Shown here one piece after another: positions 1-8,254 of a DNA stretch of 64,000 nucleotides. Made by a program: the position numbers and the translations under genes. Position 1 is the first letter of the stretch. Every line of letters starts with the position of its first letter. A model generated the notes under the pieces. It was given only the letters and a program-made list of their open reading frames with translations, did no database searches and was not told where the DNA came from. This DNA is from JAAYUH01 sp964640995 (GTDB lineage: Bacteria; Caldisericota; Caldisericia; B22-G15). The stretch covers positions 1-64,000 of the forward strand of contig CAZXJJ010000003.1 of NCBI GenBank assembly GCA_964640995.1, in the 5' to 3' direction.

Positions 1-1477
1 TCTGGACTTTCTCTTTATACTTTTCCAAAAGTAAATTCAATGCCTGCCAGTTTTCGCTTTTGATGAGTAAACCATCTAATAGGTCATCTAAATCTGCTTT
101 TTCAGTTAATTTTTCAAGAAGTTTTTCTTTAAATTCTTGACTAAAATATTTTGTATCTATTGGTAGTTTTTTGTTTTTTAATAGCTCTTTGCTTGTTGTT
201 TCAAATAATCCGTTTTTCTCTTCTGATATATCAAATCCCAAATCTTCCCATTCTTTTTTCTGTTTTTCATTTTTCCAAATCTCATCATAAAACTCCTCTG
301 GCACTCTATCTGTCGTGATTACATATTCTGTTTTTAATACAAACTTCTTTTTCTCCCATAACCTTTTTTGAAAATCTTCAATCTGAGATAGAAAATCAAT
401 TATATCTTCTCCTATTTCTCTTACTACTTTAGCTCTGGTAATATGCTTGTCTAAAAATTTTTCATTTTCAAGTGTATCAATGGATATAACTTCTGCCTTA
501 ATGAAGTAATCAAGTTGCTCAGACAAGAATTTCTTCAGGTTTTTATGAATAAAATAATCCTTTGTGTTTTTAGCAGTAAATCTTGAAATCTGATATAAAA
601 GAAGTGGTTTTTCGTTTTTATACTCTTTAGTGAGTTGTGCTTTCAGTTCTATATTTGAAATCTTTTCTAATACTTCCTCAAAAGACCACTGGTTTATTTT
701 TTCCTGTTTTGAAGTGTTACTGCCTCCTTCTATTTGATAACTCTTAACTTCTTTTTCATCTAATTCTCTATATTGAAACCTGATTATAAAAGTTTTATCA
801 TCTATTTGCTCTACAGGATTTTCATCGTCAAGCACAAAAAATCTTTCTTTTGTTGCCTTTTTTGAACCTAACTCCTCTTTTGCAGAAGCAATGCGAAAGA
901 TTATTTTATAATCATCAGTTTTAAATGTATAATCCCTAAAAAGAAGTCCAGTTTTGATATAATATTGGTCAGAATTTGCCCAATATAGTTTTACCTCTTC
1001 ACCATTGTAGGGAATGGCATATTTGTGTCCTTTGATTGAATAGCGATATTGGGGGACAAAATCTCCTTCTTCGTAAAATCTTGAGAAAAAACTATATAGG
1101 TCATTAAATACCTGAAGCTTTATTTCATCAATTGCTTCTACTTCTTCTTTTTGTGCTTTTATTGATAGATACTCAATCCCAAGCGGTGTATTCTTAAATT
1201 GCTCTTTTAATTCACTGGTTGGAGTGAAGGCATCATTACCTAAACTTTGAACAATCTTTTCCTTTACCTCTTCAAACCTCTGGTTAATATTAATTAACCT
1301 TTCGTCCTTATGTTTGGCAAAAGCAGATTCAACTTTATTTACAAGGTCTTTTTCAATAAAATTTTTAACCTGCTCTCGTTTATAATTTAAAATCCGATAA
1401 ATTCCAAAATCAAGGTCTGAGGTGTCGAATTGAAAAATTTCTTTGAGTAGTTCTTGAAATTTTTTAATGCTCTCCAT
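1..1477 (-). CDS. Type III-like adenine-specific DNA methyltransferase (Mod), N-terminal part
   Basis: The frame is open from an ATG at 1477 to the window edge, about 492 residues, so the C-terminal part lies outside. The start is supported by an AGGAGA ribosome binding site at 1483-1488. The N-terminus contains DLDFGIYRILNYKRE, which I associate with large Mod-type methyltransferases. The last visible residues, LLIKSENWQALNLLLEKYK, match the stretch just before the DPPY catalytic motif in Mod proteins. The DPPY and AdoMet-binding motifs themselves would lie off the edge and cannot be seen. Family members methylate adenine in restriction-modification or phage-defence systems; a partner nuclease or helicase would be downstream, outside the window. 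By eye the base composition is less AT-rich than the neighbours, which fits a transferred defence island. Confidence 0.75.
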   Translation of the reverse strand, partial: MESIKKFQELLKEIFQFDTSDLDFGIYRILNYKREQVKNFIEKDLVNKVESAFAKHKDERLININQRFEEVKEKIVQSLGNDAFTPTSELKEQFKNTPLGIEYLSIKAQKEEVEAIDEIKLQVFNDLYSFFSRFYEEGDFVPQYRYSIKGHKYAIPYNGEEVKLYWANSDQYYIKTGLLFRDYTFKTDDYKIIFRIASAKEELGSKKATKERFFVLDDENPVEQIDDKTFIIRFQYRELDEKEVKSYQIEGGSNTSKQEKINQWSFEEVLEKISNIELKAQLTKEYKNEKPLLLYQISRFTAKNTKDYFIHKNLKKFLSEQLDYFIKAEVISIDTLENEKFLDKHITRAKVVREIGEDIIDFLSQIEDFQKRLWEKKKFVLKTEYVITTDRVPEEFYDEIWKNEKQKKEWEDLGFDISEEKNGLFETTSKELLKNKKLPIDTKYFSQEFKEKLLEKLTEKADLDDLLDGLLIKSENWQALNLLLEKYKEKVQ

Positions 1478-1505
1478 AGTTATCTCCTTATTTATCTCTG
1501 TCTCT

Positions 1506-1738
1506 TTATATAAAACTCCCAGTAATTTTAATGCTCTTTCCAGTGGTTTCTAATATATCAATTAAATCTTTATTAAAGTGCCACAAACTAGAGATTTTTA
1601 GATAAGGGGCAAGTTCAGTTGAGATTAGTTTGTTTTTTAAGATAATCTGCGTTATCTCAGAAGGTAAATAGAATTTGTTTTCATCAATAGGTAAATGTTC
1701 ACTTATTTTTTAGCTGTAAATATTTCTTTTTCTTTCAT
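1506..1738 (-). pseudogene. Small unidentified ORF, frameshifted, upstream of mod
   Basis: An ATG at 1738 opens a frame that stops after 11 residues (MKEKEIFTAKK) at a run of six A. Adding one A restores an open frame of about 77 residues containing FYLPSEITQIILKN and LAPYLKISSLWHFNKDLI, ending at the TAA at 1506-1508. It lies 28 bases upstream of the mod start on the same strand, so it was probably cotranscribed with it. I do not recognise the family. It could be a small or truncated component of the same modification system. The lesion is either real decay or a homopolymer error. Confidence 0.4.
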
Positions 1739-1807
1739 AAATTCTGATTATGTTATACCCAAAAAAATAAAATTTTTCAAGAAATTCAATCTGTTTTTTT
1801 AATCCCT

Positions 1808-2503
1808 ATGTTTAAATATTATAATTTCTATATGGATTTAAATGGAATAAAGATAGTTAAAAGCAGAAGAAAAAGTTTATGCATTGAAATAGTTGATAAT
1901 CAAGAGATTATTTTAAGAGCACCTTTAAAGGCTAAAGAAAGAGATATAATAAACTTTATTTTAAAACATAAAAATTGGATTGAAAAGAAGTTAAAAATAT
2001 TAAAAGATAGAGAAGAGAAATTTAAACCAAAAAATTTTGTAGATGGAGAAAAATTTTTATTTTTAGGAAATTATTATGATTTGAAATTAGTTGAAAAACA
2101 AAAATTGTCTCTTATATTTAATGATAGATTTTATTTAAAAAAATCTAAAAGAGATAAGGCAAGAGAGATTTTCAAAAAATTTTATAAAAACAAAGCAAAG
2201 GATATTATTTCTGAAAGAGTTAAATTCTATGCTGAGAAATTTGGATTTAAATATAATAAAATTAAAATAACAAGTGCAAATAAAAGATGGGGTTCATGTT
2301 CCAATAGAAACAATCTAAATTTTTCATATAAGTTAGTTATGGCTCCATTAGAAATAATTGATTATATAGTTGTTCATGAATTAGTTCATACAATAAATAA
2401 AACTCATAACAAAAGTTTTTATAATGAAATTTCAAAAATTTTACCTCAGTACAAATCAAAAGAAAATTGGCTTAAAGAAAATGGTTTTTTATTAAAAATT
2501 TAA
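1808..2503 (+). CDS. YgjP-like zinc metallohydrolase (DUF45/COG1451)
   Basis: A 231-residue protein with the DUF45/WLM metallopeptidase-like fold. The zinc-binding HELVH motif follows the typical IDYIVVHELVHTI context near residue 195, with a further histidine in THNKSFYNEI and the common NKRWGSCSNRNNLNFSYKL stretch about 25 residues before it. The C-terminal KSKENWLKENG also fits the family. The biochemical role of YgjP proteins is poorly defined; a metal-dependent hydrolase is the safe call. They are often found next to restriction-modification genes, as here. The first ATG lacks a clear Shine-Dalgarno sequence; an internal ATG at 1832 (MDLNGIKIVKSRRK) fits the family N-terminus at least as well. 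Confidence 0.8.
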   Translation: MFKYYNFYMDLNGIKIVKSRRKSLCIEIVDNQEIILRAPLKAKERDIINFILKHKNWIEKKLKILKDREEKFKPKNFVDGEKFLFLGNYYDLKLVEKQKLSLIFNDRFYLKKSKRDKAREIFKKFYKNKAKDIISERVKFYAEKFGFKYNKIKITSANKRWGSCSNRNNLNFSYKLVMAPLEIIDYIVVHELVHTINKTHNKSFYNEISKILPQYKSKENWLKENGFLLKI

Positions 2504-2558
2504 AAATTTTGAAACTTTTAAATAAATTTTATGTTTAATTTAATGAAGGAGGTCAGCT

Positions 2559-2873
2559 ATGAATAGAAAAAGATTTATTTTATTAGTTATTTTGATTGTT
2601 TTGGGTATAACATCTCTTATTTTTTATATAAGAATGATAAAAGGAGACGAGGAGATTGTTTTAAAAGGAACAGTTAAATTTATAAATTTAGAAGGTGGAT
2701 TTTATGGAATAGTTGGAGATGATGGTAAAAATTATTTACCAATTAACTTATCAAAAGAATTTAAAATTGATGGTGTGAGAGTAAAGTTTGAGGGGAAAAT
2801 TAGAAATGATATACTCACAATTTATATGTGGGGAGAACCAATTGAAATTACTAAAATTGAAATAATAAAATAA
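2559..2873 (+). CDS. Small membrane-anchored or exported protein of unknown function
   Basis: 104 residues, with a strong AAGGAGG site before the ATG. Residues 5-26 form one hydrophobic helix after MNRKR, so this is a membrane anchor or uncleaved signal; no lipobox cysteine is present. The remaining 75 residues look like a small beta-barrel domain with the pattern LEGGFYGIVGDDGKNYLPIN, then DGVRVKFEG, then MWGEPIEITKI. That pattern recurs in small exported proteins and lipoproteins of many bacteria, but I know no named function. It stands alone between the YgjP gene and the broken PEP carboxylase, with no sign of an operon partner. Confidence 0.65.
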   Translation: MNRKRFILLVILIVLGITSLIFYIRMIKGDEEIVLKGTVKFINLEGGFYGIVGDDGKNYLPINLSKEFKIDGVRVKFEGKIRNDILTIYMWGEPIEITKIEIIK

Positions 2874-2922
2874 ATATAAATATTTGACTTAATTTTTATT
2901 ATTTTGTATATTTAATAACATT

Positions 2923-4386
2923 ATGATTAGTAAGATTCCGAGATGTATGAGCACTCAACATCCTGACAATGTTAATCCTCCTTTTTTTGCTGAAAATTCA
3001 GAAATGGGGGGAGAAGATGAAATAAAAGAAGCATATTATGTATTTTCTCATCTTGGTTGTGATGAACAGATGTGGGATTATGAAGGAAAAGAGGTTGATA
3101 ATTTTGTTGTTAAAAAACTTTTGTCAAGATACGAAAATTTTTTTAAAGAAAAAATCCTAGGAAAATATTTATTTATAACACTAAGAGTTCCTAATCCAGA
3201 AGTAGAAAAATTAGAATCGAAGATATTAATTGAAACTCTTGAAAGCATACCAAGGTCATTTGATGCTAATAAATTATTTTACAATAAAGATATTCCTCCT
3301 ATTTTCGAGGTTATACTCCCCATGACATCAAGTTTAGATAGTTTGAATAGAATTTATTATTACTATAAAAAATTTGTTGTTGAAAAAGAAAATGAGTGTT
3401 TATTTGATGGAGATATTAAAATTTGTGAATGGATTGGTGAAATTAGACCAAAAGAAATAAACATTATTCCATTATTTGAAGATCTTCACCATTTGTTGAA
3501 TTCAAATTTAATATTAAAAGAATATCTAAAAGATAAAAAACTTAAATATCAACGAGTATTTTTTGCAAGATCAGATCCTGCTTTAAATTATGGTTTAATT
3601 AGTGCTGTTTTAATTAACAAAATAGCACTTAAAAGAATATTTAATCTATCAAAAGATTTGGGTGTTGAAATTTATCCGATTTTAGGAACAGGACCTTCGC
3701 CTTTTAGAGGAAATTTAAATCCTTATAGAGTTAAAGAAGTTTTAGATGAATATAAAGGAGTTTACACATTCACTATACAATCATCATTTAAATATGACTA
3801 CGCACCTGAAATAGTAATAAATGCAATACATCAGATTAAGAATAGTTGACTTAATTCACCTGATGAAATTGATGAAAAAAGAGTTCTTGAAATAATAGAC
3901 AAATACTCAAAAGAATATCAAAAACAAATTATAGATTTAGCTCCAATTATTAATTTTATTTCAAAATATGTACCAAAAAGAAGAAAAAGGAAATTACATA
4001 TAGGTTTATTTGGATATTCAAGAGAAAATTTTGGTGTTAAACTTCCAAGAGCAATTCCATTTGTTTGTTCTATTTATTCATTAGGATTTCCACCAAAGTT
4101 ATTAGGAATTAATTCTTTAAATAGAGATGATTTTAACATTTTGAAGATTTATTATAAAAATTTCAAAATCGATTTGGAGGACTCACTTAGATATATAAAT
4201 TTTGATTCACCGTTTATCCCTAATGAAATAGAAAATAAATTGTATGAGTTAGATATTAATTTCTATCCTAATCAAAATCACAAAGAAATTGTTAATTCAA
4301 TAATCGATTCAATACATAATAATAAATATGATAGCATGATAGATTTAATGTTAAAATCCTCTCTTATAAGAAAATTTTTAGGATAA
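2923..4386 (+). pseudogene. ppcA: Archaeal-type phosphoenolpyruvate carboxylase, interrupted by in-frame TGA
   Basis: The protein begins ISKIPRCMSTQHPDNV, diagnostic of archaeal-type PEP carboxylase (PpcA), which makes oxaloacetate from PEP and bicarbonate and is rare in bacteria. The first part runs to an in-frame TGA at 3847-3849. The same frame then stays open to 4386 with family sequence (YVPKRRKRKLHIGLFGYS, KLPRAIPFVCSIYSLG). Counting through the stop gives 487 residues, the normal family length. Only this single codon breaks the gene. The position is a poorly conserved loop between the barrel (TIQSSFKYDYAPE) and the C-terminal domain. TGA is an ordinary stop elsewhere in the window, for example at 48666 and 57657, so recoding is unlikely. 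Read-through, a recent nonsense mutation or a base-calling error are the options. The ATG has no good ribosome binding site. Confidence 0.85.
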
Positions 4387-4490
4387 ATATAAATTTTTTC
4401 AATTCCAAATTTTTAACGAATTTTAAATTATATAATATATATTTAAGACAACGATTTTATTATAAAATTTAAGAAATTTTAATTATCTAT

Positions 4491-4519
4491 TTGACATAAA
4501 TAATAATCTTGTTTAATTA
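4491..4519 (+). promoter_or_regulatory. Candidate promoter of the heliorhodopsin gene
   Basis: A perfect TTGACA at 4491-4496 is followed after 17 bases by TAATTA at 4514-4519. Transcription would start near 4526 and leave a leader of about 40 bases. A consensus TATAAT at 4542-4547 is closer to the gene but has no good -35 element and would give an almost leaderless message. Confidence 0.45.
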
Positions 4520-4567
4520 TTTTAAAAAAATTTAATTTTGCTATAATTATAAAACATGGAGGTTATG

Positions 4568-5338
4568 ATGAATGATGAAAAAAAGTTTTTAGGTTTAAAA
4601 AGATTTAATCTTTTTATGGGATTTTTACATCTTATTCAGGGAATTCTTATGATTGTTTTAAGCAATGACAAAACTTATCCTATTTTTACTAATTATCTAT
4701 CTTTTGATTTAAGTACATTTACACTTAAACCTAATCCACAACTTCTTTACAATTTAAGATTTGGCCCAGCAGTTGCAATGTTTTTATTAATTTCTGCAGT
4801 TGCTCATTTTTATCTTTCAACAATAGGTTATAAAAATTATGTTGCTAATCTTAAAAAAGGGATGAATCCAATAAGATTTTATGAGTATGCATTAAGTTCA
4901 TCATTAATGATTGTACTAATTGGTATGCTTGTTGGATTGTGGGATCTTGGTGCTCTTATATTAATATTTAGTCTAAATGCGACAATGAATCTTTTTGGAA
5001 TTATGTTTGAATATCATAATCAATATACAAATAGAACAAACTGGATATCATTCATTTATGGTTGTATTGCTGGTTTTATTCCATGGGTTGTTATCTTTTT
5101 ATATTTTTATGGAGCTTTAAGTTCAGGAGATGCTAAACCACCTGCATTTGTTTATGCTATAATACCAACAATTTTTGTATTTTTTAATATTTTTGCAGTG
5201 AATGCTTTTCTTCAATACAAAAAAGTTGGAAAGTGGAAAGATTATCTTTTTGGAGAAAAAGTATATATAATTCTTTCTTTACTTTCTAAAAGTGCTTTAG
5301 CGTGGATGATATTTGCGGGTACTCTTGCTCCAGTTTAA
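4568..5338 (+). CDS. Heliorhodopsin
   Basis: A seven-helix retinal protein of the heliorhodopsin family, inserted in the opposite orientation to classical rhodopsins and considered sensory or regulatory. Counting from the ATG at 4568, the retinal lysine is K241 in SLLSKSALAW (helix 7), the counterion candidate is E106 in RFYEYALSSS (helix 3), and histidines H21 and H80 match the conserved inner pair. The C-terminal stretch NAFLQYKKVGKWKDYLFGEK is a family hallmark. About 256 residues is the usual length. Three in-frame ATG codons are close together (4556, 4565, 4568); GGAGG at 4558-4562 lies five bases before 4568, so I prefer that start. The gene ends in a four-base overlap with the convergent GGDEF gene. 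No carotenoid or retinal synthesis gene is visible, so retinal would have to come from elsewhere in the genome or from the environment. Confidence 0.95.
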   Translation: MNDEKKFLGLKRFNLFMGFLHLIQGILMIVLSNDKTYPIFTNYLSFDLSTFTLKPNPQLLYNLRFGPAVAMFLLISAVAHFYLSTIGYKNYVANLKKGMNPIRFYEYALSSSLMIVLIGMLVGLWDLGALILIFSLNATMNLFGIMFEYHNQYTNRTNWISFIYGCIAGFIPWVVIFLYFYGALSSGDAKPPAFVYAIIPTIFVFFNIFAVNAFLQYKKVGKWKDYLFGEKVYIILSLLSKSALAWMIFAGTLAPV

Positions 5339-6159
5339 TATAGATTTATTTTTTGATTTTTCATTTGGTACATTGATTTTTCAGCTATTTTTATTATTTC
5401 TTCTAAACATAAATCTTTATAATCTCTAATATTTATAATTCCATATGAAATATATATGTTTTTTTCATTTAATTTATTTTCTAATCTTCTTGTAATTTTT
5501 TCTACATTTTCTTTGTTTGTATTAATTAAAAATAAAATGAATTCATCACCACCATACCTTATCAATTTATCAATGTCATTTCTTATTGAATTTTTTATTG
5601 TATTAACAAAATTTTTTAAAACCTCATCTCCAAAGTTATGTCCATATTTGTCATTGATGGTTTTAAAGTTATCTATATCAATAAATACAATACATAGATC
5701 TTCATCATATCTAATTGCTCTTTTGAAATCAGATATAATAAATTCATCAAGATATTTTCTATTGTATGCATTTGTTAAATGATCATGATAAGATAAAAAT
5801 TCTAACTCTTTTGTCTTTTTCAATAATTCCCTATTCAATCTTGCTATTTCATTTAACAACTCTGCACTCTCTTTCAATAATCTTTCTTGTTCAAATTTTA
5901 AATTTGCTATAAACTTTGAGTAATCTCTAATTATATCTGTTTGGTCACCAAGAAAGAAATTGTATGAATTGAGATATTCATTAATTTTGTTCTCAACAAT
6001 AAAGGTAATTAATTTATCCTCAATATCAATACCAGATATTGTTGCTAAAAATTCATCATTTGTTGTTTTAAAAAAAACTTCTGTAGGAGGTAATACTTTT
6101 TCTTTTTTAAAATTTTCAATTATTTCCTCATAATTTTTTCCATGAAAATCTATAAACAA
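5335..6159 (-). CDS. GGDEF diguanylate cyclase with N-terminal sensor-like domain (5' end frameshifted)
   Basis: The C-terminal 160 residues are a GGDEF domain with YHDHLTNAYNRKYLDE, DIDNFKTINDKYGHNFGDE and the active-site RYGGDEF, so cyclic di-GMP synthesis is likely. No canonical RxxD inhibitory site precedes GGDEF. Residues 1-80 resemble a small sensor domain, joined by a coiled coil (about 85-125, KFEQERLLKESAELLNEIARL). The open frame begins at a poor TTG. The true gene probably starts at the ATG at 6251 (MYWIICILDKNGELEKYF), one base after the stop of the cobalamin-binding gene, and shifts frame in a T8 run (plus-strand A run, 6158-6165). The two genes would be translationally coupled. 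The 3' end overlaps the heliorhodopsin gene by four bases. Confidence 0.85.
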   Translation of the reverse strand: MFIDFHGKNYEEIIENFKKEKVLPPTEVFFKTTNDEFLATISGIDIEDKLITFIVENKINEYLNSYNFFLGDQTDIIRDYSKFIANLKFEQERLLKESAELLNEIARLNRELLKKTKELEFLSYHDHLTNAYNRKYLDEFIISDFKRAIRYDEDLCIVFIDIDNFKTINDKYGHNFGDEVLKNFVNTIKNSIRNDIDKLIRYGGDEFILFLINTNKENVEKITRRLENKLNEKNIYISYGIINIRDYKDLCLEEIIKIAEKSMYQMKNQKINLY

Positions 6160-6252
6160 AAAAAATTTTTTGATTCAAAATTAAAATCAATATTGGTAAA
6201 ATATTTTTCTAATTCACCATTTTTATCTAATATACATATTATCCAATACATT

Positions 6253-7279
6253 TTAAGTTATAAAACCTCTAATTAAATTAACTGCTTGTGAAGCATCAGA
6301 ACCATAACCATCAGCACCAATTTCTTCTGCAATTGATTTATTTATAACTCCTCTTCCTCCAACAATAATTTTTGCATCATTTTTTACACTTTTCATTTTT
6401 TTTAATCAAGTTATGTAAATTTGGTAAATTTAAAGTTAATGTTGTTGATAATGCAAAATATTTAAAATCTTTATCTTTTATAAATTGGATAGTTGCATCA
6501 ATTGGCGTATTAGAACCAATAAAGATTGAATCCATACCATCAAACTCAAAAAAGTCTGCAACCATTCTTGCTCCAAGTTCATGAAGCTCATTTTCACAAC
6601 ATATAACAACTATTTTAGGTGCATTCGGATTATATGTTATAAATTCTTTATAAATTCTGGATATAATCCATTGAATTAAATTTGTGACATAATGTTCATT
6701 TGCAACTGTAATTTTATTTTTCTGCCATAGTTCACCAATTTTATAAAGAGTTTTTTGAAATATTTCAATTTATATATCTTTAATATCTATGCCTTTTTTC
6801 AATAGATTATTAATTAATTCAAATGCTTTGTCTTTTTTCATACTCAATGAGTAGTTTAAAAATTCATCAAAATAATCTTCAAATTTAGTTGTAATTTTTT
6901 CTTCCTCTATTTTATCTATTTCCCTTAGTGAATCATTATAGATTTTTTCTAAATTTTCTATTGTTTCTTTATCTAGATATTTTTTGAAAATTTCTAATAA
7001 CAATTCATAACGCACTAAAACACCTTCAAATTTTAATTTGTAATTATCGAATAATATTCTCAACCAATTTAAATACTTTAAAAAAATTGTTTTATCATTA
7101 TAAGAAAAAGATATGGCAAGATGATCGTAATTATAAGCCAAATCTCTTTTTGTGATATCCTCTAAATATTTGGTTTTAAAATTCTCTGGCAATAAATTTT
7201 TGAGTTTTTCACTTGTTTCTAATAATACTACTTCTTTTATATTTTTAAATTCTTCATAAATTTTTAAACCCAAAATCAT
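6253..7279 (-). pseudogene. Cobalamin-binding photoreceptor-like protein (W-x9-EH motif), broken
   Basis: Three pieces make one protein of about 340 residues. Residues 1-169 are helical and of unknown family, with no MerR helix-turn-helix. A TAA at 6770-6772 stands where family members commonly have Tyr (DIKDI-stop-IEIFQKTLYKIGELW), and the frame continues. Trp at 6725-6727 is followed by nine residues and Glu-His at 6692-6697: the W-x9-EH signature of adenosylcobalamin light sensors such as CarH and LitR. Next comes NELHELGARMVADFFE, matching the lower-ligand histidine region. A second lesion, a frameshift at a T8 run near 6400, separates it from IIVGGRGVINKSIAEEIGA, the end of the B12 Rossmann domain. 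The start at 7279 has GGAGG seven bases upstream. It lies between galU and the GGDEF gene; without a DNA-binding domain its output was probably the cyclase. Confidence 0.75.
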
Positions 7280-7297
7280 AATATCCTCCAATTTATT

Positions 7298-8173
7298 TTA
7301 TTTGATAAATTCATTATATATTTTTTTGAGTTTTAAAACTAGTTCTTCGCTTATATTATTATCCATTAAAGCAAAATAGATGTTTGCAAGGATATAGTCA
7401 ACTTTATTTCCAATATCAAAATGTATATCTTCTATTTCATATCCAAAAGTATCAACTTTTCCTAACAAATTTCTAATTGCATCAGTTAATTGTAATTCCT
7501 TGTTTTTCCCTGGTTTTAAACTTGGTATAACATTAAAAATTTCTGGCAAAAGTATGTATCTTCCAATAATCGCTAAATTCGAGGGGGCTTCGTTTCTATC
7601 TGGTTTTTCAATGAGATTTTTCACTTTATATAAACCTTTTTCTATCTCTTCACCCTCAATTATTCCATAATTTTGAACTTTATCATAATCAACTTTTTTT
7701 ACCCCAATAATTATCCCATTGAATTTTTCAAAAATTTTTATCAACTTTAGAAGTGGCGGTTCTTTATAGATAAAAATGTCATCTGCAAGAAGCAATGCAA
7801 ATGGTTCATTATTAACAAAATCTTTTGCTAAATAAACTGCATCTGCAAGTCCTCTTGGCTCTTTTTGCCTAATGTAATAGATATTTCCTATTTCATAAAT
7901 CTCCTTTAATTTATTTAATAAGTCGAACTTATTTTCCATTTCAAGTTTATTTTCAAGTTCGATTAAGCGATCAAAATATGCTTCAATAGATTCTTTCCCT
8001 TTTCCAGTAATAAACAAAAAATTATTTATTAAACTTTGTTTTGCTTCAATTAATACATAATGAAGAGAGGGTTTATCATAAATAGGTAACATCTCCTTTG
8101 GTTGTGATTTAGTTATTGGAAGCCATCTTATTCCTAAACCTGCTAATGGTAAAACTCCCTTTTTTATTTTCAT
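7298..8173 (-). CDS. galU: UTP-glucose-1-phosphate uridylyltransferase
   Basis: A 291-residue nucleotidyltransferase. The nucleotide-binding signature is GLGIRWLPITKSQPKEMLP at residues 12-30, followed by a sugar-binding region with NEPFALLLADDIFI (the metal-binding aspartate motif), GIIEGEEIEKGLYKVKNLIEKP and a C-terminal YEIEDIHFDIGNKVDY. All are GalU features, and the length is normal. The enzyme makes UDP-glucose for cell-surface polysaccharides. It is the first gene of a minus-strand run: its stop lies 18 bases before the start of the cobalamin-binding gene, so galU, that gene and the GGDEF gene may share a message. That would link envelope polysaccharide supply with c-di-GMP signalling, which is inference. 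It is divergent from the peroxiredoxin gene. Confidence 0.92.
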   Translation of the reverse strand: MKIKKGVLPLAGLGIRWLPITKSQPKEMLPIYDKPSLHYVLIEAKQSLINNFLFITGKGKESIEAYFDRLIELENKLEMENKFDLLNKLKEIYEIGNIYYIRQKEPRGLADAVYLAKDFVNNEPFALLLADDIFIYKEPPLLKLIKIFEKFNGIIIGVKKVDYDKVQNYGIIEGEEIEKGLYKVKNLIEKPDRNEAPSNLAIIGRYILLPEIFNVIPSLKPGKNKELQLTDAIRNLLGKVDTFGYEIEDIHFDIGNKVDYILANIYFALMDNNISEELVLKLKKIYNEFIK

Positions 8174-8206
8174 AATTTAATTTTAATATATTTTTGGGAT
8201 ATTATT

Positions 8207-8234
8207 TTGAAAATTATTTTCAATTTGATATAAT
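8207..8234 (+). promoter_or_regulatory. Promoter of the peroxiredoxin gene
   Basis: TTGAAA at 8207-8212 and TATAAT at 8229-8234 are separated by 16 bases. The message would start near 8241, just before the GAGGAGGTG ribosome binding site of the peroxiredoxin gene. Confidence 0.6.
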
Positions 8235-8254
8235 TACAAATGAGGAGGTGAATT

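Noticed and set aside
3847..3849. Selenocysteine or recoded TGA in the PEP carboxylase gene
   Set aside because: No SECIS-like hairpin is evident after the TGA, the family has no cysteine or catalytic residue there, and TGA ends normal genes elsewhere in the window.
4387..4490. Possible small gene between the PEP carboxylase and the heliorhodopsin promoter
   Set aside because: The stretch is nearly all A and T with frequent stops and no ribosome binding site.
5456..5782. 108-codon plus-strand frame inside the GGDEF gene
   Set aside because: It is the antisense shadow of the GGDEF domain and matches no family.
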